A stretch of DNA of 5,317 bases from Pseudomonadota bacterium (GTDB lineage: Bacteria; Pseudomonadota; Gammaproteobacteria; Steroidobacterales; Steroidobacteraceae), in assembly GCA_021808035.1 (NCBI GenBank), contig JAKBCG010000195.1:1-5317 (forward strand), given 5' to 3'. Below are positions 1 to 5,317 of the stretch, in pieces (within the stretch, counting starts at the first letter, position 1; every line of letters begins with the position of its first letter). The notes under the pieces are model-generated. The model searched no databases, had not been told where the DNA came from, and worked only from the letters and a program-made list of their open reading frames with translations. Position numbers and translations under genes: made by a program.

Positions 1-2571
1 CATCAGCACGATCGAAGCGACGACCGCGACCCCGAGCCCGAGCGCGGCACGCTCGAGTTCCGCGAACAAGCCGCCGAACGCGTACCGGGTCCCCGGCGGC
101 AGGCGCAGCCCCGCGAGCGCCCGCCGGGCGGCGGCGACGGTGCCGCCGAGCGTGCCCGTGGGCGTCGCCAGGATATCGAGCGCCCGCGCGCCGGCGATGT
201 GGCGGATCTGGTTCGGCGTGTCGACGAGCTTCAGGCGCGCCAGCTGCCCGAGCGGAGTCCATCCATGGGTGCGGATCGGCAGGTGCTCGAGCTGGTCGAG
301 CGACTTCTGCGGCGCGTCCGCCAGGCGCAGATACAGGTCGAGCGGCACGTTGCCCTCGGGCACGCGCGCGATGATCTCGCCGTTCAGCAAGGGGTACAGT
401 TGCGCGTAGAGCGCGGCGGGCGTCAAGCCGTCCGCGGCCAGCGCGTGGAGCCGTGGCTCGATCTGCAGCTGCGTGACCGGATAACCGTCGTTGTTGAACA
501 GATCGGTCAGCGCGGGGATCCGACGCAATCGCACCGCGATCCGATTCGCGAGCCGGCGCAACTCGCCGATGCGCGCGCCGAACACGTGGATCACGAAGGG
601 CTGAGGCAGGCCGGACAGGCTCTCCCCGAGACGCTCGATCGTCGGCGTGTCGACCGCGAGCTGCACGCCGGGGAGCGTCGACTCCTTCTGGATCCGCAGG
701 CCGATGCGGTCGAGCGCATCGACGCTGACGCCGGCCTTGAGCTTGACCATGATCTCGCCGGCGGACGTGGGCTCCGTATAGGCCGTGCTCGACGAGGAGC
801 CGATGCGCGCATAGACGTGCGCGACCACCGGATCGGCGAGCAGCCGGTGGGTGATGGTGGCGACGACGGTCCGCGACTCGAGCAGCGAGCTGCCCGGCGG
901 CAGCGTGAATGATTCGAGCAATACGCCCTCGTTCGGCAGCGGCAGAAAGTCGATCGGCACCAGCGCGAGGGCGACGAGACTCGCCAGCAGGACGCCGAAG
1001 GTGATCGCGAGCGACAGCCGCGGCGTGCGCACGACCAGCCTGAACAGGCGCTCGTTCCAATGGCGCAGCCACTCGAGGGCACGGTGTCCGCTACCGGACA
1101 GCACACCACTGCGCGCCCCGATGAAGCCGAGCCCGAGCGGAATGAACGTCAACGAGACCAACAGCGACGCGAGCAATCCGAACGTCATCGCGAGCGAGAA
1201 GGGGATGAAGAACAGCCCGACCAGACCGCCGACGAACAGCAGCGGCACGTAGATCGACACGTTGGTCAGCGTGCCGGTGACATCCGGCACGACGATGCTG
1301 CGCACGCCGCGGCGGATGCCCTCCCAGTGCGCGTCGCCCTGCTCCCAGCGGTGATAGATGCTCTCCAGCACGATGATCGCATCGTCCGCGAACAGCCCGA
1401 CCGCGACGGTGAGCGCGCCGAGCGTCATCAGGTTCAGGTCCTGCCCGGCAAGATCGAGCGCGGCGATCGCGAGCACGAGCGACAACGGGATCCCGAGCGC
1501 GAGGATCCAGATCCCCCGGCCGCCGCCGAGCATCCAGAACAGTGCCGCGACCGCGAGCGCCATGCCGATCAGGAGATTGCGCCCGAGGTCCACCCCGATC
1601 AGGTGAACGACGTAACCTTGATCGTAGTCACGAATCCAGCGCACGCCCCGGGGCAGCTCGCGCTGCATCGCCGTGAGCGTCGCCTGGACCTCGCGCGTGA
1701 CCGGCGTGGTCGCGGCGCCCGGCTGCTTGATCACCGTCAACGCGACGCTGGGCCGCCCGTCGAGCGAGACCGCATTCAAGGTCGGCACCGGCGCGCGCAC
1801 GATCCGGGCGAGGTCACCGAGCCGGATCGGGCCATCGGGCCCCGGCACCGGAACCTCCTCGAGCTCGGCGACGTGCACCGGCAAATGTCGTGCCTCGATC
1901 AGCACGTCGTTGTGCCCGGCGGACAGGTAGCCCGCCGGCCCCAGCACCACCTGCGCCCTGACCGCGCGGGTGATCGCCGTGACCGGCACGTCGTATCGAT
2001 GCAGTGCGCCGAGATTCGGCTGGATCCACAACGCCTCGTCGCCCGCGCCGTAGACGTTCACGTACTGCACCCCGGGCAGTGCGCGCAGCGCGGGGGCGAC
2101 GTCGGCGAGCACCCTGCGCTCGACCTCGGCCGGCGCGACGCCCGCGGGAATGCGCACGGTGTAGTCGGCGACCTCGTTGATCGCATTGCCCATGATCTGC
2201 GCGAACGGGTGCGCAGCCGCCGGCAACTGTCCGCGCGCGCGATCGATCGCGCCGTTCACCGCCTGCAGGGCGAGTACCGGCGATGTTCCCGTGCGGAACC
2301 GGACGTCGATCTCGACCACGCCGTTGCCCATCACCGACCGCAGACTCTCGAGGTTCGGCAGCGTGAGGATCTGCCCCTCCAGCGGGTACACGACGAGGCT
2401 TTCGAGCTCGGTCGCGGAGGTGCCCGGCAGGTGCGCGATCACGCTGATCTGCGGGAAATCGAACTGCGGCAGCACTTCGACGGGGATGTGCAGGAACGCA
2501 TATCCGGCGACGCCGAGCAGCGCGAGGAGCACGAGCGCCCAGAGGCTCGGGCGCATCAGCACGCGGGACAT
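1..2571 (-). CDS. RND efflux pump inner-membrane permease, HME-like (3' end beyond window)
   Basis: This is a proton-driven inner-membrane pump that would export its substrate with the adjacent adaptor and an outer-membrane channel. The frame is open from ATG 2571 to base 1 without a stop, giving 857 residues of a family usually about 1,020-1,050 long. TM1 is at about 8-27, the first periplasmic domain at 28-330, TM2-TM6 at about 332-482, TM7 at 518-540, the second periplasmic domain at 541-843, and TM8 starts near 844. TM4 (381-402) reads VGLFADDAIIVLES, with the proton-relay Asp pair D396-D397. The second periplasmic domain resembles HME pumps (YTEPTSAGEIMVKLK at 598-612; ERLGESLSGLPQPF at 646-659). 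By eye, none of the three CusA metal-binding methionines is matched. An in-frame GTG at 2592, 4 bp after the adaptor stop, would add seven residues. Neither start has a good ribosome binding site; ATG is preferred because TM1 then begins near residue 8, as is usual. The family is secure, the substrate is not. Confidence 0.95.
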   Translation of the reverse strand, partial: MSRVLMRPSLWALVLLALLGVAGYAFLHIPVEVLPQFDFPQISVIAHLPGTSATELESLVVYPLEGQILTLPNLESLRSVMGNGVVEIDVRFRTGTSPVLALQAVNGAIDRARGQLPAAAHPFAQIMGNAINEVADYTVRIPAGVAPAEVERRVLADVAPALRALPGVQYVNVYGAGDEALWIQPNLGALHRYDVPVTAITRAVRAQVVLGPAGYLSAGHNDVLIEARHLPVHVAELEEVPVPGPDGPIRLGDLARIVRAPVPTLNAVSLDGRPSVALTVIKQPGAATTPVTREVQATLTAMQRELPRGVRWIRDYDQGYVVHLIGVDLGRNLLIGMALAVAALFWMLGGGRGIWILALGIPLSLVLAIAALDLAGQDLNLMTLGALTVAVGLFADDAIIVLESIYHRWEQGDAHWEGIRRGVRSIVVPDVTGTLTNVSIYVPLLFVGGLVGLFFIPFSLAMTFGLLASLLVSLTFIPLGLGFIGARSGVLSGSGHRALEWLRHWNERLFRLVVRTPRLSLAITFGVLLASLVALALVPIDFLPLPNEGVLLESFTLPPGSSLLESRTVVATITHRLLADPVVAHVYARIGSSSSTAYTEPTSAGEIMVKLKAGVSVDALDRIGLRIQKESTLPGVQLAVDTPTIERLGESLSGLPQPFVIHVFGARIGELRRLANRIAVRLRRIPALTDLFNNDGYPVTQLQIEPRLHALAADGLTPAALYAQLYPLLNGEIIARVPEGNVPLDLYLRLADAPQKSLDQLEHLPIRTHGWTPLGQLARLKLVDTPNQIRHIAGARALDILATPTGTLGGTVAAARRALAGLRLPPGTRYAFGGLFAELERAALGLGVAVVASIVLM

Positions 2572-2596
2572 GGGGTTCGAGTCGCTCGCCACGGCG

Positions 2597-3700
2597 TCAG
2601 TCCGGCGGCGTGTAGTGCGCGGCGATGTCGTGGTGGAATTCGAGATAGGCGTTCTGCGCGACGACCCGCTCGCCGGCGCGCAGACCCTGTGCGACGAACG
2701 TCTGCCAGCCATGCACCGGCCCGGGGATGACCTCGCGCCGTTCGATTCCCTTCGAGGTGTCGACCAGCACGAACCAGCGCGCCTGGTCGAGCACCAGTGC
2801 GTCCGTCGGCACCGCGACCATCGATCGGCGACCCGCATCGATCGTCACGATTCCACGCTCGCCGGCGATCCACCGGTCATCCCGGCGCGGCGGCGCGCCG
2901 TCGTGATGAACCGCGGCGAGACCGACGACTTCGCCGCCGTCCGCGGCCAGCGACGCGGCGACGGCCACCACCCGGACCGGGACGGGCGCGGCACCGGCGC
3001 TCGGCCGGAACGAACCGGTCATCCCCAGGTGGATCGCGTCGGCGTCGGCGCCGTAATAGCTCGCCCGCACCCAGAGTTGATCGGCCGCGAACAGCGTGAT
3101 CACCGTTCGCCCGGCGCTCACGCGTTCCCCATCGGCGGCGTCGATGGCAAGCACCCGGCCGTTCACCGGCGCGCGCAGCGTGCGCAGCGCGTTCGCCGCG
3201 CGAAGCTCGGCCGTCGCCGCCATCAGCTGCGCGCGGGCGGTCGCGAAATCGCTCTGCGCGACCAGGACCGCTTGTCGGGTATCGAGATCGAGCGCGAGCC
3301 GCTCGCGTGCGATCGCGAGCAGATGCCGGGCCGTCGCCGACCGGGCACGTGCGCCGCTCACGGCGGCCTGCCGACGGGCCAGCAGTGCGTCGATCTCTGG
3401 CCCGCCCAGGGTCGCCAGCGCTTCCCCGGCCCGCACGGTCGCGCCGGGCAGCACCCGGGTCGCGATGATCGCGCCCGCTTCGGCCGCACGCACGCGCACC
3501 GGCACGATCGGTCGTACCTCGGCGTACGCGGACAGTTGCCGTGTGACCGGAACGGCGGTCACGAGCACGGTCGCGTCGGTGGACCGGGCGCGTGCGGGCT
3601 TCGTGGAGACCGCCGGCGCGCCGCCGCATGCGGTCAGCCCGGTGCAGCAGGCGAGCACGGTCGCGAGCCCGGCGCGGCTGCGGAGGAATCGGGACCTCAT
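2597..3700 (-). CDS. RND efflux periplasmic adaptor subunit (HlyD/CusB-type membrane fusion lipoprotein)
   Basis: This adaptor would bridge the RND permease and an outer-membrane channel in the periplasm. It has 367 residues, normal for the family. The N-terminus has a basic region, a hydrophobic stretch (11-22) and a lipobox LTAC with C25 as the predicted lipidated cysteine. Two half-lipoyl (barrel-sandwich) segments lie at about 65-100 (GAIIATRVLPGATVRAGE) and 174-206 (LRAPVNGRVLAIDAADGE). They flank an Ala/Arg-rich helical hairpin at 101-172. A beta-barrel region follows at about 208-290 and a membrane-proximal domain to the end. The ATG at 3700 is chosen because the lipoprotein signal starts immediately. 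The frame extends up to a GTG at 3754, which would put 18 implausible residues ahead of the signal. No clear ribosome binding site precedes 3700. The stop is followed closely by the permease gene, implying co-expression. His-His pairs occur at 265-266 and 356-357, the latter near the C-terminus with H362. These could matter if the substrate is a metal, which is inference. Confidence 0.93.
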   Translation of the reverse strand: MRSRFLRSRAGLATVLACCTGLTACGGAPAVSTKPARARSTDATVLVTAVPVTRQLSAYAEVRPIVPVRVRAAEAGAIIATRVLPGATVRAGEALATLGGPEIDALLARRQAAVSGARARSATARHLLAIARERLALDLDTRQAVLVAQSDFATARAQLMAATAELRAANALRTLRAPVNGRVLAIDAADGERVSAGRTVITLFAADQLWVRASYYGADADAIHLGMTGSFRPSAGAAPVPVRVVAVAASLAADGGEVVGLAAVHHDGAPPRRDDRWIAGERGIVTIDAGRRSMVAVPTDALVLDQARWFVLVDTSKGIERREVIPGPVHGWQTFVAQGLRAGERVVAQNAYLEFHHDIAAHYTPPD

Positions 3701-3769
3701 GCGGGGTTTTTCACTGGCCAAGCGTCCACCACCGATCCGGCGTCCGTGACCCACTGGGGGCGGTACGCC
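3701..3769. other. 69-bp spacer between protease and adaptor genes, no clear signal
   Basis: I see no GTCGTA-type dyad, no convincing promoter, no T-tract terminator and no strong ribosome binding site here. The adaptor frame stays open back to a GTG at 3754, so part of the spacer could be translated. A weak internal promoter cannot be excluded. Confidence 0.4.
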
Positions 3770-4675
3770 TCACGTGGTCAGGCCCAGCAAGGGCCTGATC
3801 ACCTGCGCGCCGTATTCGGCGCCGCAAGCCATCACGAGCAAGGCCACCGGAACCAGCCACCACGCAACCCGGTGCCACCGCGTTGCGCTCGACGCGGCGG
3901 GTTCAACGGTCGCTGGAAGCGGCGCCAGCAAACGCGCGATGCGATCGCGAAGCGCGCGCGCGTCGCCACCCAAGGATGCCTGCGCCGTCTCGCGCGCATT
4001 CCACCATGCGCGGGACGTGATCGCGCCCGCCCCGGCGTCCTCCACGTATCGAAGAGAAGCAAGGATCGCCTTCGCGAGTTCCGCTCCGTCGGCGCCATGC
4101 ATGCGCGCCTCATCGTCGCGCGCGAGCTCGAGCGCTTCCAACCACCGCGCGAACCGTCGCGGCGCCTGCGGCCACGGCCACTGCAGGTCGGTCACGAGCT
4201 GCGCGAGCCAGATCCGCAACGGATCCCGGTGCGTCACGTGCGCCCACTCGTGCAGCAACGCGGCGCGGACCACGTCGTCGTCGAGCTGTTTGGCGAGAAA
4301 CGGCTCGAACACCACCTGCGGTTGGATCAGACCCACCGTCGAAACCGCCGACGCCGCGGGTCGTCGCAGCAAGGCCCACAGCGCCCGCAAGCCGGCGCGC
4401 AGGAACAGCGCGACGAACGGAACGGACAGCGCGACCACGATTCCCGGGTCGACCGGACCCGGCACGGGGTCGGGTTCACGAATCGCCCAGCCGATCAGCC
4501 ACAAGGCCACGACCAACGTGGGGATCACGGGATACCAGAGCCGGCGCCAATACAGCCGTTCCAGCGCCCGTGGCGTCCGGCATTGCGGGTCCGTCGACGG
4601 CCACGCCGCGCACAGCTGCAGCAGCAAGCCGCCAAAGAGCATCGTCAACAGCGCGAGCAGCGACTCACGTTCCAC
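3770..4675 (-). CDS. M56 family membrane metalloprotease (BlaR1/MecR1-like), short form without sensor domain
   Basis: This is a predicted integral-membrane zinc protease of 301 residues. Hydrophobic segments are at about 5-22, 48-66, 79-99 and 269-285. The zinc site HEWAH is at 142-146, on the loop after the third segment, with a downstream ELARDDEA motif (E183 as likely third ligand). This is the layout of the BlaR1/MecR1 protease domain. Well-studied BlaR1/MecR1 proteins carry a penicillin-binding sensor domain of roughly 250 residues after the last membrane segment. Here only about 16 residues follow it, so this protein has no beta-lactam sensor. The GTG start at 4675 is fixed by a GGAGG site 7 bp upstream and by an 11-bp overlap with the repressor gene, a sign of translational coupling. 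By analogy it relays an envelope or metal signal that inactivates the neighbouring repressor. The signal and the cleavage target are inference. Confidence 0.9.
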   Translation of the reverse strand: MERESLLALLTMLFGGLLLQLCAAWPSTDPQCRTPRALERLYWRRLWYPVIPTLVVALWLIGWAIREPDPVPGPVDPGIVVALSVPFVALFLRAGLRALWALLRRPAASAVSTVGLIQPQVVFEPFLAKQLDDDVVRAALLHEWAHVTHRDPLRIWLAQLVTDLQWPWPQAPRRFARWLEALELARDDEARMHGADGAELAKAILASLRYVEDAGAGAITSRAWWNARETAQASLGGDARALRDRIARLLAPLPATVEPAASSATRWHRVAWWLVPVALLVMACGAEYGAQVIRPLLGLTT

Positions 4676-5060
4676 GTGTCGTCCTCCGGCGTTCGGCGAC
4701 CGCGCGCTCGAGTTCCTCGAGCAAACCGGGATCGAGCGATTCGACCGCTTCGACCAGGGTCGCCACCGCGGCGCGCGGCGTCGAACCGAGCAGCCGCGTC
4801 ACGGTGCTGCGAGCGCGTGCCCGCTCGACCTCTTCGGCCGCGATCCGCGGTCGGTAGATGAACGCCTGGCCTCGTCGTTGGCGTTGGATCAGGCCCTTCT
4901 CGCGCAGTCGATCGACCACCTTCGCGGTGGTGGTGTAGACGAGGTTCGCAGGCACACCGAGGCTCTCATGGAGCTGTCGCACCGACGCCGACCCGAGCCG
5001 CCAGATCTCCGCCAGCACGGAATACTCGAGGTCATCGGCCGGCAGGCGAAACGGCGTCAT
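4665..5060 (-). CDS. BlaI/MecI/CopY-family winged-helix transcriptional repressor
   Basis: This cytoplasmic DNA-binding repressor has 131 residues, typical of the family (about 120-130). The N-terminal winged helix is clear: LEYSVLAEIWRLGSASVRQL at about 11-30, the recognition region around LVYTTTAKVVDRLREKGL (40-57), and the wing with RRGQAFIYRP (62-71). The C-terminal half (about 75-125) is helical, as expected for the dimerisation domain that in BlaI and MecI is the site of inactivating cleavage. No Asn-Phe cleavage pair like that of staphylococcal MecI/BlaI is visible. The ATG at 5060 is the only Met in the protein, with AGGA 7 bp upstream. A perfect dyad at 5071-5086 lies just ahead of the gene and probably mediates autoregulation. 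The gene overlaps the M56 protease gene by 11 bp, the classic pairing for this family. The downstream pump genes are the likely regulated output (inference). Confidence 0.95.
   Translation of the reverse strand: MTPFRLPADDLEYSVLAEIWRLGSASVRQLHESLGVPANLVYTTTAKVVDRLREKGLIQRQRRGQAFIYRPRIAAEEVERARARSTVTRLLGSTPRAAVATLVEAVESLDPGLLEELERAVAERRRTTRGT
4683..4687 (-). promoter_or_regulatory. Ribosome binding site of the M56 protease gene
   Basis: GGAGG on the minus strand lies 7 bp before the GTG at 4675, inside the last codons of the repressor gene. It is the strongest Shine-Dalgarno match in the window and decides the GTG start over the ATG at residue 12. Confidence 0.8.
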
Positions 5061-5067
5061 GGGTGGA

Positions 5068-5071
5068 TCCT
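5068..5071 (-). promoter_or_regulatory. Ribosome binding site of the repressor gene
   Basis: AGGA on the minus strand lies 7 bp before the ATG at 5060. It touches the edge of the dyad and overlaps the TAGGAT candidate -10 box. Both cannot be used as such in the same transcript. Confidence 0.5.
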
Positions 5072-5086
5072 ACGACGCTTGTCGTA
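5071..5086. promoter_or_regulatory. Putative BlaI-family operator (perfect dyad)
   Basis: TACGAC-GCTT-GTCGTA is a perfect inverted repeat with 6-bp arms and a 4-bp spacer, 10 bp upstream of the repressor start codon. BlaI/MecI/CopY regulators bind short dyads of the TAC(N)A...T(N)GTA kind and usually repress their own gene. Position, size and AT-containing arms in very GC-rich DNA fit such an operator. No second copy was seen in the 69-bp gap before the adaptor gene, so this site may control the whole operon. Confidence 0.7.
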
Positions 5087-5109
5087 ATAACGCAAACGAC
5101 CGCCCCGAA

Positions 5110-5123
5110 GCGCCGGCCGGCGC
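5110..5123. repeat. Perfect 14-bp GC palindrome between genes
   Basis: GCGCCGGCCGGCGC is self-complementary and lies 10 bp after the stop of the upstream partial gene. In RNA it could fold as a 5-bp stem with a 4-base loop. There is no T-run after it on either strand, so an intrinsic terminator is not well supported. In DNA this rich in G+C such palindromes also arise by chance. Confidence 0.3.
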
Positions 5124-5133
5124 AGCCCAGGCT

Positions 5134-5317
5134 TCACGCGGCCCGGCGGGGCTCCGCCAGCAGCTGGAAGGTGAGCTGCATCGAACAGTCGACCTGGTGA
5201 CCGCCGTGACCGCGAAAGCGCACACCGTGGCACGCCTGCTGTCCGGAGGCGCGCTGCTTGCGCCGCTCGAGGCCGGCGACCAGGGTGGTCACCGCATCGG
5301 TGAGATCGAATTCGCCG
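5134..5317 (-). CDS. C-terminal end of an unrecognised protein (5' end beyond window)
   Basis: The minus strand is open from the window edge to a TGA at 5136-5134, giving 60 residues. Nearly all codons end in G or C, matching the neighbours and supporting real coding. The fragment begins GEFDLTDAVTTLVAGLERR, then has a Cys/His/Gly-rich stretch (ACHGVRFRGHGGHQVDC), and ends with a beta-like MQLTFQLL and a short Arg/Ala tail. Cysteines at fragment positions 29 and 44 and three histidines (30, 38, 41) between them could bind a metal, but the spacing matches no motif I recognise. The gene runs in the same direction as the efflux operon, 73 bp ahead of it. A dyad in the gap suggests it is a separate transcription unit. 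No function is assigned. Confidence 0.65.
   Translation of the reverse strand, partial: GEFDLTDAVTTLVAGLERRKQRASGQQACHGVRFRGHGGHQVDCSMQLTFQLLAEPRRAA

Larger units (their letters stand above)
5067..5095 (-). promoter_or_regulatory. Candidate promoter of the repressor-protease-pump operon
   Basis: Read on the minus strand, TTGCGT (5095-5090) is a 3/6 match to a sigma-70 -35 box and TAGGAT (5072-5067) a 4/6 match to a -10 box, 17 bp apart. The dyad lies almost wholly in the spacer, where a bound repressor would block polymerase. Transcription would then start about at the ATG, giving a leaderless or nearly leaderless mRNA. The alternative is TATTAC (5089-5084) as -10, which leaves room for the AGGA ribosome binding site but has no recognisable -35. 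Both hexamers are weak matches. Confidence 0.35.

Noticed and set aside
591..1109. Minus-strand open frame of 172 codons inside the RND gene
   Set aside because: It is Ser/Arg/Cys-rich and lies in a different frame from the continuous RND reading frame, with no family resemblance.
1060..2730. Plus-strand open frame of 556 codons opposite the RND permease
   Set aside because: It is Arg/Asp/His/Gln-rich with no domain, and the opposite strand carries a clear RND protein in continuous frame. It is an antisense shadow.
2877..3629. Minus-strand open frame of 250 codons in a second frame inside the adaptor gene
   Set aside because: It is Arg/Gly-rich and is the same DNA as the adaptor read in the wrong frame.
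3701..3769. Separate promoter or second operator for the pump genes
   Set aside because: No GTCGTA-type dyad and no spaced -35/-10 pair could be found in this gap.
1463..3948. Three GCGATCGC octamers (1463, 3309, 3941), resembling the HIP1 repeat of cyanobacteria
   Set aside because: All lie inside coding sequence and are explained by common GCG/ATC/CGC codon combinations in GC-rich genes. Nothing else suggests a cyanobacterium.
2177..4861. Very long open frame on the plus strand (894 codons), opposite the pump, protease and repressor genes
   Set aside because: It crosses four gene boundaries, has low-complexity Arg/Gly/Ala/His-rich sequence and matches no family. Long antisense frames are expected where third positions are nearly all G or C.
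3774..5087. Plus-strand open frame of 437 codons opposite the protease and repressor genes
   Set aside because: It is Ser/Arg/Ala-rich with no fold, runs through the operator region, and lies opposite two recognisable genes.
5110..5133. Intrinsic terminator for the upstream gene
   Set aside because: The palindrome has only a 5-bp stem with a tight loop and no T-run after it on either strand.

Overview
This is a GC-rich window (roughly two-thirds or more G+C by eye) with strong G/C preference at third codon positions. All five genes lie on the minus strand. A lipoprotein-type RND adaptor next to an RND inner-membrane pump means a two-membrane (Gram-negative) bacterium. GC content and gene style fit a high-GC proteobacterium, but no marker here fixes the taxon.

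Layout, in transcription order (high to low coordinates): (1) 5317-5134, the last 60 codons of an unrecognised gene. (2) 5133-5061, a 73-bp gap with a perfect GTCGTA-type dyad, a possible BlaI-family operator, just upstream of the next gene. (3) 5060-4665, a BlaI/MecI/CopY-family winged-helix repressor. (4) 4675-3770, a BlaR1/MecR1-like M56 membrane metalloprotease, overlapping the repressor gene by 11 bp, starting at GTG behind a strong GGAGG ribosome binding site. It has HEWAH plus a downstream Glu but no large extracytoplasmic sensor domain. (5) A 69-bp gap. (6) 3700-2597, a periplasmic adaptor (membrane fusion protein) with a lipoprotein signal peptide. (7) 2571 to the window edge, the first 857 codons of an RND efflux permease whose last five or so membrane segments lie outside the window.

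The simplest reading is one operon: a two-gene protease/repressor switch ahead of a two-gene efflux pump. In the BlaR1/BlaI paradigm the membrane protease is activated by a signal and leads to loss of the repressor, which frees the operator. Here the output would be the pump. The pump's periplasmic loops look like the heavy-metal (HME, CzcA/CusA) branch, but its TM4 has the Asp-Asp pair usual in the drug-efflux (HAE) branch, and the CusA-type methionine triad is not visible. The substrate is therefore open. No outer-membrane factor is present in the window. No RNA genes, mobile elements or CRISPR arrays were seen.
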